64,000 nt of DNA, from NCBI GenBank assembly GCA_026416515.1, contig JAOAEZ010000001.1, positions 210,430-274,429 on the forward strand. Reading direction: 5' to 3'. The DNA comes from Hydrogenophilus sp. Its GTDB lineage: Bacteria > Pseudomonadota > Gammaproteobacteria > Burkholderiales > Rhodocyclaceae. The stretch's first letter is position 1. Each line of letters begins with the position of its first letter. This document shows positions 30,452 through 39,179 of the stretch, piece after piece. A model generated the notes under the pieces. The model saw only the letters and a list, made by a program, of their open reading frames with translations, made no database searches and was not told where the DNA came from. Made by a program: the position numbers and the translations under genes.

Positions 30452-30482
30452 TGACAGGTGATAAGGCTGCGGAGCAACGGCG

Positions 30483-32051
30483 ATGGAGATTAAGCGCTAT
30501 CGAGCAACGACAGCCCGCGAGGCGCTAAAACAGCTGAAGGCTGAATTGGGAGCAGATGCGATCGTCTTGGCTAACCGGGCTATCCCGGGCGGCGTCGAGA
30601 TCGTGGCTATGCCCGCCGCCGCAGTGGGATCACTCGGCCGCACGGCGGAGCAGAGCAAAACAGGGGGTGAAAAAATAAGCAACGAGAGCCGCTTGGGAAT
30701 TTCAACCGGATCGGTAGGAAGGACTCCAGGGGGAAACCAAGCCTTCCCAGAAACCTCAGCCCGAAAATTGGGCGAAGAGGGAGCGACTTTTCCGCTTCGC
30801 CGCGGACCAGAAGCTTACGAGTCGACGATGAGGGGGGAAAGAGATCCAGAAGAGCGAGCGAAAAAAGTGGAGTCCGTTCCGGTTATTTCGGCGCGTGGAG
30901 AGCGCGTGCAACCTGCCAGTCAGATTCGACCTTTTTCGCCTCCGCGGATCGTGACGCCTGACTTTGCGGTTCGACAGGAGGAGACGGAGATAGAGCGGAT
31001 ACGGGCTGGACTGGCCGCCATGCAAGCGGAGAGCGCGGCGGCCTTAAGGAAAGGAAAAGAGGATGGCCGAGCGAAAGAGATGAACGTCAATCCTCAGATT
31101 GAGTCCTTGCATGAACAGAACGCTCTTTTGGCTCGAGAGCTAAAGGCAGTACGCAGCTTGATTGAGGAGCAGCTGGCAGGATTTGCATGGAGTGAGGCAG
31201 TCCGTCGCGCGCCTGCGCGCGCACGGGTGTTGGGAGAGATGTTGGAGGCGGGCTTTTCTCCCTTGTTGGCGCGCCAGATATGCGATCGAATCGAGACAGG
31301 GGTCGATGTAGAGGCAGCCCGTGAGGCGGCAAAGGCACGTTTGGCAGCGCGGTTATTGCTGGTGGGAGATGAGGATGAGTTGGTAAGCAAAGGGGGTGTA
31401 TACGCGATCGTTGGCCCAACGGGGGTTGGAAAAACAACCACAACAGCTAAGATCGCCGCACGTTGTGTGGTGCAGTTGGGGGCAGCGCGCGTAGCGATGA
31501 TTACGACTGATGGCTTTCGAATCGGCGCTCAGGAACAGTTACGGATTTACGGCCGAATTTTAGGAGTTCCAGTGTTTGCGGTGCGCGACGCGAACGATTT
31601 GCGACTGACATTGGCCGAATTGACTTCTAAGCATGTGGTATTGATCGATACCGTGGGGTTAAGCCAGCGCGACCGGGCGGTAGCTCAACAGGTGGCGATG
31701 TTGTCAGGGACGGGGTGCGTACGCCGCTTGTTGTGCCTCAACGCCGCAAGCCGGGGCGATACCCTCGATGATGTGGTGCGGGCGTTTGGAGGTGAGGGAT
31801 TGGTGGGGGCGATTATCACAAAAGCCGACGAGGCTATAACGCTGGCACCGGTACTGGATGTGGCGGTGCGTCACCGGTTGCTCCTCCACTATGTTACCAA
31901 CGGCCAGAGAGTCCCGGAGGATCTCCATTTGCCTAACCGATCTTATTTGATTACACACGCCTTTTCCCCTCGCCGTTCAGGGGAAGATTCAGTTTGGTCG
32001 GTGGGGGAGGAGGAAGCGGCGGTATGGTTAGCCCAGTCGGCGATCACGTAA
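30483..32051 (+). CDS. flhF: Flagellar biosynthesis regulator FlhF (SRP-type GTPase)
   Basis: SRP-family GTPase fixing flagellar position, usually polar. The 522 residues start MEIKRYRATTAREALKQLKA, a typical FlhF opening with KAELGADAIVLANR. A variable linker (about 55-280) is followed by the NG domain with the P-loop GPTGVGKTTTTAKIAARCV near residue 310, TDGFRIGAQEQLRIYGR, IDTVGLSQRDR and ITKADEA. It is directly followed by the flhG-like gene with which it would work. Confidence 0.97.
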   Translation: MEIKRYRATTAREALKQLKAELGADAIVLANRAIPGGVEIVAMPAAAVGSLGRTAEQSKTGGEKISNESRLGISTGSVGRTPGGNQAFPETSARKLGEEGATFPLRRGPEAYESTMRGERDPEERAKKVESVPVISARGERVQPASQIRPFSPPRIVTPDFAVRQEETEIERIRAGLAAMQAESAAALRKGKEDGRAKEMNVNPQIESLHEQNALLARELKAVRSLIEEQLAGFAWSEAVRRAPARARVLGEMLEAGFSPLLARQICDRIETGVDVEAAREAAKARLAARLLLVGDEDELVSKGGVYAIVGPTGVGKTTTTAKIAARCVVQLGAARVAMITTDGFRIGAQEQLRIYGRILGVPVFAVRDANDLRLTLAELTSKHVVLIDTVGLSQRDRAVAQQVAMLSGTGCVRRLLCLNAASRGDTLDDVVRAFGGEGLVGAIITKADEAITLAPVLDVAVRHRLLLHYVTNGQRVPEDLHLPNRSYLITHAFSPRRSGEDSVWSVGEEEAAVWLAQSAIT

Positions 32052-32063
32052 GGGGGTGAGAAG

Positions 32064-32762
32064 ATGTGGCGGCATGACGATCAGGCGGCGACATTGCGGC
32101 GACTTTTTCGCCGCGAGCCACCGATGACGCATGCTCTTTATACGGTAGGAAAGAGGTGGCCAACGATGGCGACTCGTTTCTTGGAGCGGGCCTCCCAATC
32201 GTTCGGTCGTGTTCTGTTGGCTGATGAGGCGACCACCTCGCCAACCTTGCCTGAAATGTTTGGGGCAAAACGTCCTCCCGATTTATTGCTGGCGTTGAAA
32301 GAGGAGAGTGGGCCTAACCGCTTTGATTTGCGCCTGCCCAAGGGGTGGGGATATTTAAATTTGAAAGCGGCAGCAGTGGCGCTGCCATTGCTGGATGAGA
32401 CCCAGCGAAAACGCCTTTTCGCAGCATTTGCCGCTCATACCCGCCGCTACGATGCGGTAATCCTTTTTGCGGGGGGAGGGAGTGTGGCCGATGCTTCGTG
32501 GTGGTTGGCAGCAGCGCCTTACCAATGGTTGATGGTAGAGGTGAGCGGCTCAGGATGGCGATTGGCTTTGGAACGCGCGCGGGAATTGGCACGGTTGGGC
32601 GTCGATCGAGTGGCTTTGGTGGCCGATGGAGAAGAGATGGAAGAGGCCAACCGCTTTCTTAGCCACTTAAGCCAGAGGGTCCAGCGTACGATTTCGCTAC
32701 CGGTATGGTACGCTACGCCCTGGACCGGGTTGTCGTTTTCCGCTGCTTTGCGGAGGAGATAA
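32064..32762 (+). CDS. FlhG/FleN-like protein lacking the Walker A ATP-binding motif
   Basis: 232 residues in the exact flhG position (flhF - this gene - fliA). The N-terminus has the DQAxxLR motif (DDQAATLRRLFR, residues 5-16), the element by which FlhG activates FlhF GTPase in the described family. The rest aligns by eye to a MinD-like fold (SFGRVLLADEATTSPTLPEMFG where FlhG has a strand-Asp-A motif and LLGLxP; YDAVILFAGGG where FlhG has D-x-G-A-G). No KGGxGKT Walker A can be found: the equivalent stretch reads YTVGKRWPTMATRFL. No membrane-targeting helix motif of note. It may be a non-ATP-binding FlhF regulator. Preceded by AGGGGGTGAG. Confidence 0.75.
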   Translation: MWRHDDQAATLRRLFRREPPMTHALYTVGKRWPTMATRFLERASQSFGRVLLADEATTSPTLPEMFGAKRPPDLLLALKEESGPNRFDLRLPKGWGYLNLKAAAVALPLLDETQRKRLFAAFAAHTRRYDAVILFAGGGSVADASWWLAAAPYQWLMVEVSGSGWRLALERARELARLGVDRVALVADGEEMEEANRFLSHLSQRVQRTISLPVWYATPWTGLSFSAALRRR

Positions 32763-32765
32763 TTA

Positions 32766-33722
32766 ATGAGAGCAGAGCTGGCGGAGCATGCAGTTCTATC
32801 CCGGCCCCGCCCGGAGTCGGCATGGCTGGCTAGCCTGAGAATGGCTTTCTATCGGGGAAGAAGGGGGTATGCGGATCCTGGTTGGTGGGGTATGAAACGG
32901 TCAGATCGCAACGTTGAGGCGTTGATCCACCACTATGCGCCTATGGTCAAGCGAATGGCCATGCATCTAGCTTCCCGTATACCGATGAGCGTTCCTTTGG
33001 AGGATCTGGTGCAATGCGGGTTGATCGGGTTGTTGGAGGCGATCGACCGGTATGAGGTTCAGGATGACGCTCAGTTTGAGACTTACGCGGTGGCCCGTAT
33101 TCGGGGCGCAATGCTTGATCTGTTGCGCGACCACGATTGGGTTCCCCGTTCTGTGCGCCAGGCAATGCGCGAAGTGGAAGAGATGATCGATCGTTTGTCG
33201 CATCACCTCGGCCGCCCGCCAACGGATCGAGAGGTGGCAGAGGCCCTCGGCTGGCCGGTGGAGGAGTATTACCGGGTGCTCGATTCAGCCCAGGGACACG
33301 CGATCTTGTACTACGAGGATTTGACCGTTGAGGATGAGGGAGAGCGAGCCGACTTTCTAGAGAGGTTTGTAGGAGATACGCAGAACGATCCGGAAACGCT
33401 TACGGAACGACAGGAGCTGAAAAAGCGTGTCGCTGAAGCGATTTCGCGACTACCAGAACGCGAACAGCAGGTGTTGGCACTTTATTATGAGCATGAGCTC
33501 AATTTAAAGGAAATCGGAGCGGTGCTCGACCTTTCTGAGTCTCGGGTTTCCCAGATTCTAACTTCCGCGATCGCCCGTATCCGGGCTCAGTTATTAGGAG
33601 AAGAGGGAAAACCTTCCACTCGCCGCCGTGGTCGCCCCCGCAAACCGTCGTCCGTAGCGTCTTCTAATTTCCATTTCGATAAAGACTGTTTTCCGTCTGA
33701 GCGGACGACTGACGGCGAATGA
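32766..33722 (+). CDS. fliA: RNA polymerase sigma factor FliA (sigma-28), with AT-hook-like tail
   Basis: Directs late flagellar transcription. Region 2 shows HHYAPMVKRMAMHL, VPLEDLVQCGLIGLLEAIDR and YAVARIRGAMLDLLRDHDWV, region 3 RSVRQAMREVEEMID, region 4 LNLKEIGAVLDLSESRVSQI. The frame from ATG 32766 (318 aa) is about 40 residues longer at the N-terminus than usual. ATG 32892 would give a standard start but has a weaker ribosome site. The C-terminus extends about 40 residues beyond region 4 with a basic RRRGRPRKP motif. It overlaps the next gene by ATGA. Confidence 0.93.
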   Translation: MRAELAEHAVLSRPRPESAWLASLRMAFYRGRRGYADPGWWGMKRSDRNVEALIHHYAPMVKRMAMHLASRIPMSVPLEDLVQCGLIGLLEAIDRYEVQDDAQFETYAVARIRGAMLDLLRDHDWVPRSVRQAMREVEEMIDRLSHHLGRPPTDREVAEALGWPVEEYYRVLDSAQGHAILYYEDLTVEDEGERADFLERFVGDTQNDPETLTERQELKKRVAEAISRLPEREQQVLALYYEHELNLKEIGAVLDLSESRVSQILTSAIARIRAQLLGEEGKPSTRRRGRPRKPSSVASSNFHFDKDCFPSERTTDGE

Positions 33723-34498
33723 AAGATTTCACGACTTTTTTGGGATTATTGCTGGGATTGGCGGCGATTGTCGGAGGGTTTGTCTTTGAGGGAGGACACC
33801 CTACTTCACTACTGCAAGTGGGGGCCTTTTTGATCGTTTTCGGGGGAACTGTTTCGGCTATTCTAGTCCAGACACCATGGCCGATCTTCGCTGAAGCGTT
33901 GGGGATGTTAAAGTGGCTGCTGCGTCCGCCAGGGGGGGAACCACAGGAGTGGATCGAAAAAGTGGTGGAGTGGTCGCGCGTGGCCAGGCGAGAGGGACTT
34001 TTGGCGCTTGAGATGCGGATCGCTGGAGAGAGCGATCCGTTCGTGCGTAAGGGATTGCAGTTGTTGGTCGATGGGATCGAACCAGAGCGAATTCGCGAAG
34101 TTCTGGGAGTGGAGTTGGAGGTTAGCGAAGAGCATTTAAAATTGTGCGCGAAGGTGTGGGAGTCAGCAGGAGGGTACGCGCCAACCATCGGAATTATCGG
34201 CGCTGTTCTGGGATTGATCCATGTGATGGAGAATTTGGCCGATCCAAGTCAGTTGGGAAAAGGAATCGCGGTGGCGTTTGTGGCGACAGTCTATGGAGTC
34301 TATTCGGCGAATTTAATTTATATTCCGTTGTCAAAAAGACTTATGACTTACATCGGCCGTTTGATCTTAGTGCGGCAGATGCTGGTGGAAGGATTGGCAG
34401 GAATCGCTGCCGGCGATAATCCCCGCTTGATCGAAAACCAGATGCGAAGTTATCTAACCGGCGAAGAGCCAGAGCAGGAGAAGAGGGAAGGGAAATAG
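33719..34498 (+). CDS. motC: Flagellar motor stator protein, MotA/MotC type
   Basis: Proton-driven stator subunit. The 259 residues have four membrane helices (about 4-22, 30-50, 150-170, 180-200) and a cytoplasmic loop. Motifs include GFVFEGGHPTSLLQ, AGGYAPTIGIIGAVLGLIHVM and GKGIAVAFVATVYGVYSANL, with functionally important prolines and glycines near the third helix. Location after fliA matches the second stator pair motCD of Pseudomonas-type clusters, though cheYZAB are not between them here. Four-base overlap with fliA. Confidence 0.92.
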   Translation: MKDFTTFLGLLLGLAAIVGGFVFEGGHPTSLLQVGAFLIVFGGTVSAILVQTPWPIFAEALGMLKWLLRPPGGEPQEWIEKVVEWSRVARREGLLALEMRIAGESDPFVRKGLQLLVDGIEPERIREVLGVELEVSEEHLKLCAKVWESAGGYAPTIGIIGAVLGLIHVMENLADPSQLGKGIAVAFVATVYGVYSANLIYIPLSKRLMTYIGRLILVRQMLVEGLAGIAAGDNPRLIENQMRSYLTGEEPEQEKREGK

Positions 34499-34547
34499 GC
34501 AACCGAGGGCTATTGCGCGAAAGGCGACAATACACAAGGCGCACGCT

Positions 34548-35513
34548 ATGCGACGAAGACAGAAAAAAGCGGAGGAGCATGAAAATTTGGAACGGTGGTT
34601 GGTCAGTTACGCCGATTTTATTACTCTTTTGTTTGCTTTTTTTGTGGTGATGTATTCCATTTCATCGGTAAACGAGGGGAAGTATCGAGTATTGGCCGAA
34701 TCGGTGCAGGAGGCATTTCGATCAGGGGTTCTGATTCAGAAACCGCACGAGGTGCGCGAGAGCAAAATTCCAGCGGTGGTAAGCGGGTTGCCGCTGGCCC
34801 TGCGCCGGAAAGGGGGAAAGGAGGGGGAAGATCCCGAGGCAAAAGTGCAAACGGCACTACGGACCGCTGCAGAGGTGGCGGCGAGCGTGCGAGCAGCGCT
34901 TGCTCCGTTGGAGCAGACAGGCGATGTGCGGGTTACCGAAGGAGCGTTTGGGGTCTCTATCGAAGTGGGTTCAGAGATTTTATTCGCGAGCGGTTCCGCG
35001 GCGTTGTCGCCGGTGGCGGTTTCCGCACTTCGGCCTATTGCGCGGGCATTGGCAAATAGCGGCGATTTCCCGATTAAAGTTGAGGGGCATACCGATAACG
35101 TGCCGCTGCGCGCAGGCAGCGTATTGCCGTCGAATTGGGAACTTTCTGCAGCACGGGCAGCAGCCGTGGTGCGCTTCTTTATCCAGGAGGGTGTAGAGGC
35201 GAGCCGGTTGACAGCAGTCGGTTACGCCGATCAGCGGCCTATCGCCGATAATTTGACTGCCGAAGGAAGAGCTAAAAACCGTCGAGTGACTATTCGATTG
35301 GAGACGATGGAACGTTTGGGAGTCGATTCCCTTGAAACAGGAGCCCCGGGTGCTTCCGTCGGAAAGGCATGGATTCCGGCGGCAGGAGGCGGAAGTGGAG
35401 GCGCCCCGAGCACAGCGCCATTTACATCGCCTGGGAGCGCTGGGAGCGGGGCAAGCATTCTGCCGCCGTTGCTTTTATCACCTCCTGAACGAGGCGGGGG
35501 CCCCGGTAGATGA
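34548..35513 (+). CDS. motD: Flagellar motor stator protein, MotB/MotD type
   Basis: Peptidoglycan-anchored stator partner. The 321 residues have a short basic N-terminus, one membrane helix with the proton-carrying Asp in SYADFITLLFAFFVVMYS, and an OmpA-like domain (about 140-250) with VEGHTDNVPLRAGSVLPSNW and GYADQRPIADN. The last about 70 residues are Gly/Pro/Ser-rich, and their final 92 bases overlap the 3' end of convergent pyrD. Paired with the stator gene just upstream. Confidence 0.93.
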   Translation: MRRRQKKAEEHENLERWLVSYADFITLLFAFFVVMYSISSVNEGKYRVLAESVQEAFRSGVLIQKPHEVRESKIPAVVSGLPLALRRKGGKEGEDPEAKVQTALRTAAEVAASVRAALAPLEQTGDVRVTEGAFGVSIEVGSEILFASGSAALSPVAVSALRPIARALANSGDFPIKVEGHTDNVPLRAGSVLPSNWELSAARAAAVVRFFIQEGVEASRLTAVGYADQRPIADNLTAEGRAKNRRVTIRLETMERLGVDSLETGAPGASVGKAWIPAAGGGSGGAPSTAPFTSPGSAGSGASILPPLLLSPPERGGGPGR

Positions 35514-36474
35514 GACCGGTGTAGAGCTGCACGAGAGAGGCTCCGGCGCGGATCTTGGCAACAGCGTCCTCGGCAGTAAGAATGCCCCCCGCGGCGATGA
35601 TGGGAAGTCGCCCCTGCAAGAGAGAGGAGAGTTGCTCGACGATGCGCGTACTTACCGCCATAAGCGGAGCTCCCGAGAGGCCGCCGGTTTGATGGGCGAG
35701 GGGGAGATGCGCTACGCCGGTGCGGGAGAGCGTAGTGTTCGTGGCGATGACCGCACTGATAGGGTAGGCGGTAAGGGTAGTTGCAATGTGGGTAAGGGAT
35801 TCTTCATCAAGGTCGGGGGCGATCTTAACGACCAATGGAACCCGTTTTCCTGTGGTTTGAGTGAGCTGCTCCGCTAAAAGGGATAACTCAGCGAGAAGCT
35901 TTTCCAGATGTTCGCCGTGCTGCAAAGTGCGCAGGTGGGTAGTATTGGGAGAGGAGATATTAAGGGCGATATAGTCGGCTATTGCCCACGTAGAGAGGAG
36001 AGCAATTCGATAGTCGTCGACAGCACGCTCGATCGGCGTGTCCGCATTTTTGCCAATGTTAACGCCGAGGATCCCTGACCAACGGCGGCGCGCTGCCTGC
36101 GCAACGAGCGAGCGAACCCCCGCATTGTTAAACCCCATCCGGTTGATGAGGGCACGAGCTTGCGGAAGGCGAAAGAGACGCGGCTTGGGGTTGCCTGCTT
36201 GCGGGCGAGGGGTGACCGTACCTACTTCGATAAACCCAAACCCAAGGTGAGCAAGGCCATCGATGGCTGTTCCGTTTTTGTCAAAACCGGCAGCTAGACC
36301 GACGCGGTTGGGAAAAGAGAGGCCCATTAGAGAGATAGGAGCACCTTCAGGGGGGGGAGGAGGAGAAAAAATAGCGCCGAGATACTTAAGAATAAAGAGG
36401 ACGATTTCATGGGCGACCTCGGGATCGAGAGAGAAAAGGAAAGGACGGATAAGGGGATAGAGAAACGCTACCAT
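35422..36474 (-). CDS. pyrD: Dihydroorotate dehydrogenase (quinone), class 2
   Basis: Membrane-associated FMN enzyme of pyrimidine synthesis that gives electrons to ubiquinone. The 350-residue product starts MVAFLYPLIRPFLFSLDPEV, the class 2 N-terminal helical domain. The core shows LAAGFDKNGTAIDGLAHLGF, NRMGFNNAG, LGVNIGKN, LNISSPNT (catalytic Ser nearby) and VKIAPDL, TGGLSGAPL. It ends inside the 3' part of the convergent motD-type gene. It overlaps bpt by seven bases and is last in aat-bpt-pyrD. Confidence 0.96.
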   Translation of the reverse strand: MVAFLYPLIRPFLFSLDPEVAHEIVLFILKYLGAIFSPPPPPEGAPISLMGLSFPNRVGLAAGFDKNGTAIDGLAHLGFGFIEVGTVTPRPQAGNPKPRLFRLPQARALINRMGFNNAGVRSLVAQAARRRWSGILGVNIGKNADTPIERAVDDYRIALLSTWAIADYIALNISSPNTTHLRTLQHGEHLEKLLAELSLLAEQLTQTTGKRVPLVVKIAPDLDEESLTHIATTLTAYPISAVIATNTTLSRTGVAHLPLAHQTGGLSGAPLMAVSTRIVEQLSSLLQGRLPIIAAGGILTAEDAVAKIRAGASLVQLYTGLIYRGPRLVQEVIKATAAECLPRSQRSQAM

Positions 36475-37286
36475 GCACGGAGGTCTTCAGAAAAAATCGG
36501 AGGATCAGGACGCCAAATGGTGGTGCGGAGAGGTTCCAGATATTCAGCGGGTCGAAAACGGGTTTTATACGCCATCTTGGAGAGGGTGGCGATGGTATAC
36601 CCGAGGTAAAGATAGCCGATCCCCAGGCGGCGTGCAGTGGCAATTTGCCAGAGAATCGCGTAGGTTCCGTAAGAGCAGCGGGAATCGTCGGGGTCATACC
36701 AGGTATACACGGCGGAAAGGGCGTTGGGGGTGAGGTCGATGAGCGCAACGATTTTAAGAGCACCGGTGGGGGTACGGAATTCGACAAGCCGGCTGTCGAA
36801 AGGGCTCACGAGAAGGGTTTCTCGGTAGATAACGGGGTCGGTCTCTGCAAGCGTGTGGCCGTGGCGGTGTTGGACGTACCGGCGATAGAGGTCGTGGTGC
36901 TCGGGGTCGTAGAAGAGGGGACGCTGACGAGGGGTGAGGATCGGGTTAAGCTTGGCCCAGGTACGTCGCTGGCTGCGATTTGGAGTAAAGCGATCTACAG
37001 GAATCCGTACAGCGATGCAGGCGCAGCAGGAGACGCATTGGGGCGCGTAAAGGTATAAGCCTCCTCTACGGAAACCTCGAAGGAGAAAGGCTTCGTAGTC
37101 CAGAGAGGTGAGCGGGGAGCGGGGTAGGACGAGGCAGGAGCGGGCAGTTACCCCTGGCAAATAGGGACAGGGAAAAGGGGGCGTTAAGAGGTAATCGACA
37201 GAGGGTTCCTCGCTTGCCGTTCGGGCTCGAGAAGATGGAAGGAGCGAACGAGAAGGGGAACAGGACGAAGCACGGGAAGAGCTCAT
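36468..37286 (-). CDS. bpt: Aspartate/glutamate leucyltransferase (arginyl-transferase family)
   Basis: Adds Leu from Leu-tRNA to N-terminal Asp or Glu, making N-degrons for ClpS-ClpAP. The 272 residues contain the family's Cys-containing N-terminal domain (FPCPYLPGVTARSCLVLP, then APQCVSCCACIAVRIPVDRF) and the GNAT-like C-terminal half (YTWYDPDDSRCSYGTYAIL, YLYLGYTIATLSKMAYKTRF). Bacterial enzymes of this kind (Bpt) prefer Leu-tRNA. The first 30 residues are Ser-rich, so the true start may be inside. It overlaps aat by four bases, so the two N-end rule transferases form one unit. Confidence 0.94.
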   Translation of the reverse strand: MSSSRASSCSPSRSLLPSSRARTASEEPSVDYLLTPPFPCPYLPGVTARSCLVLPRSPLTSLDYEAFLLRGFRRGGLYLYAPQCVSCCACIAVRIPVDRFTPNRSQRRTWAKLNPILTPRQRPLFYDPEHHDLYRRYVQHRHGHTLAETDPVIYRETLLVSPFDSRLVEFRTPTGALKIVALIDLTPNALSAVYTWYDPDDSRCSYGTYAILWQIATARRLGIGYLYLGYTIATLSKMAYKTRFRPAEYLEPLRTTIWRPDPPIFSEDLRAW

Positions 37287-38068
37287 AACGTGGCAGTGAG
37301 ATCCAGTTCGTTGGAGCTGAGGGACGAGCGTGCGGAAGAGGAGAGGAGATCCTCTAAAGCACTAGAGAGCGTTTTACCGTCTATGACTTCAGGAGGCCAA
37401 AGAGTTGCCGTGGGGTGAGGAGGAATCGCTCGGTTGAGGACCGCTTCAAAAAGCGACCGGTTAATTTCAATCGCTCCCATAAACGCGAGGTGGCGGGTGG
37501 CTATCTGGCAGTCGATGAGAAGGAGGTGGTGGCGGTGCGCTTCAAAGACAAGGCGGGCAAGGGCTACCTTAGAAGCGTCGGGATGGGTGTAAAACATCGA
37601 CTCGCCGAAGAAAATGCGGCCTAGCGAAACTCCATAAAGCCCGCCGACCAGTTGTCCATCTTGCCATGTTTCCACGCTTTGGACAAAACCCAGAGAGTGA
37701 AGCGCCTGGTAAGCGCTGATCATGGAGGGGAGAAGCCAGGTGTTTCCTGAACGAGTGCTGGCACAGGCGCGAATGACCGCAGAGGCTGCTGTGTTGAGCG
37801 TGGTGACGAAACGACCGTGGCGCAACCGCTTTTTGAGGGAGCGGTGCAGGCGAAAGGCTTCGGGGAGTAGAACAGCACGCGGATCGGGCGACCACCAGAG
37901 AATGGGGGTTTCCTCATCAAACCATGGAAAGATTCCGAGGCGGTAAGCGGTGAGAAGCCAAGGGGGAGTTAATGCACCCCCGGCAGCCAGGAGACCATTG
38001 GGCTCGGTTAGGGCGCGAGCAGTGGCCGGAAAGTGAGGAGGCCGAGAGGGATCGAGCCAGGGGATCAT
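37283..38068 (-). CDS. aat: Leucyl/phenylalanyl-tRNA--protein transferase
   Basis: Transfers Leu or Phe from aminoacyl-tRNA to N-terminal Lys/Arg (N-degron pathway). The 261 residues start MIPWLDPSRPPHFP, with PNGLLAAGGALTPPWLLTAYRLGIFPWF (given in part here as LLAAGGALTPPWLLTAY), WWSPDPRAVLLPEAFRLHRS and GLYGVSLGRIFFGESMF, and PEVIDGKTL-like end. First gene of an aat-bpt-pyrD unit with overlapping ends. It is preceded by a short gap from the TDT transporter gene. Confidence 0.96.
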   Translation of the reverse strand: MIPWLDPSRPPHFPATARALTEPNGLLAAGGALTPPWLLTAYRLGIFPWFDEETPILWWSPDPRAVLLPEAFRLHRSLKKRLRHGRFVTTLNTAASAVIRACASTRSGNTWLLPSMISAYQALHSLGFVQSVETWQDGQLVGGLYGVSLGRIFFGESMFYTHPDASKVALARLVFEAHRHHLLLIDCQIATRHLAFMGAIEINRSLFEAVLNRAIPPHPTATLWPPEVIDGKTLSSALEDLLSSSARSSLSSNELDLTATL

Positions 38069-38115
38069 TTGGAGTACAAAAGGAGAAAGGAAAAGGGGGA
38101 AGAGAAAAGCATTTT

Positions 38116-39129
38116 TTAATTTTCAGGAAGGAAAATAAGCCGCTTTCGGATTGCCTGAATTGTTTTGACAATTAACCAGAAAATGACAGCAGTTGTCAAA
38201 GGTACGAGGATGAGCGCTAACAGATGAAGGATCCCCCCTGTGGTTTTGGCCATTGTGAGTGTGGCGATGGTAAAGGCAGCTAGGGGAAAGGAGTAAGCCC
38301 ACGCGGAGAGAAAAAAAGGGGTCTTCCAAAAGTGGGGGATGTTGAGAGCAAGGACAAAGGCAAGAAAGAGGGCGACATAGTAGAAAAGGCGGGCTACATT
38401 GTCGATCGCTCCATTATTGAGCGTCGTCCACGCAAGAAACTCTACCGATGGAGGAGCTAAAAAGATTAAGAGGGTAGGGGTAAGGCGTGGGGGGAGCGGT
38501 TCTATAAAGATAAGGCGGTGAACGATGATGGTGAGGAGGACAATCCAGAACGTAATACCGACAGCGAAGAAATACCAACTTGTTTCGATATGCCCGTACG
38601 AGACACCCGCGATCGGTGCTACAACGTTGCCAACCACCGGGATAAACCAAACAGGGTTTATATGGTTGAGTTGATAATGGGTCTTTGTGATCCAAGTATG
38701 TAAGATAAAGGGAACAATCAACGCGTGAGCGATGGCTCCTACTGTCCAAAAGGTTTGGCCAAGCGCTGGAAAGAGCTCCCGATACGCGGCCCCAAGCAGC
38801 AAAAGCGATATGGTGATCGCAGCAAAGAAATTAATACGAACAGGGTGACGCCACTCGTGGACTAGCTCGTGTGGATAGCGAATAGCGCGGAGAAGCGTAA
38901 AGAAGCTTATTACAAAAAACAAAATAGTAGCGATGATGGCGAAAAAGTAACCGAACAGATGGGAAAAGGACCAAACGCTTGCTGCTTTAAGCCAGACAAG
39001 CGCAAGCCCTGTTATGCCCATGATTGAAGCAAAAAGAGGGAGAGGAAAATAACGGATGACGTCTGCTTGAGGAGAAGAGGGGGGAAGACTCGATTGCGGA
39101 GATGATGAGGCATTTTCAGAAGGGATCAT
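38116..39129 (-). CDS. TDT-family (SLAC1/TehA/Ssu1-like) anion transporter
   Basis: 337-residue protein with about ten membrane helices, the size and helix count of TDT permeases (SLAC1, TehA, fungal sulfite exporter Ssu1). Recognisable features are LFASIMGITGLALVWLKA near the N-terminus, WFIPVVGNVVAPIAG in the middle and FFLSAWAYSFPLAAFTIA later. Specificity cannot be read directly. The neighbouring FisR-like activator and a sigma-54 promoter suggest sulfite or other sulfur anion export, which is inference. The start is ATG 39129 after AAGGAGC. Confidence 0.85.
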   Translation of the reverse strand: MIPSENASSSPQSSLPPSSPQADVIRYFPLPLFASIMGITGLALVWLKAASVWSFSHLFGYFFAIIATILFFVISFFTLLRAIRYPHELVHEWRHPVRINFFAAITISLLLLGAAYRELFPALGQTFWTVGAIAHALIVPFILHTWITKTHYQLNHINPVWFIPVVGNVVAPIAGVSYGHIETSWYFFAVGITFWIVLLTIIVHRLIFIEPLPPRLTPTLLIFLAPPSVEFLAWTTLNNGAIDNVARLFYYVALFLAFVLALNIPHFWKTPFFLSAWAYSFPLAAFTIATLTMAKTTGGILHLLALILVPLTTAVIFWLIVKTIQAIRKRLIFLPEN

Positions 39130-39179
39130 GAAAGCTCCTTGAAAAGGAAGAGAGAAAATATTCTACTCTAGAGATCTGC

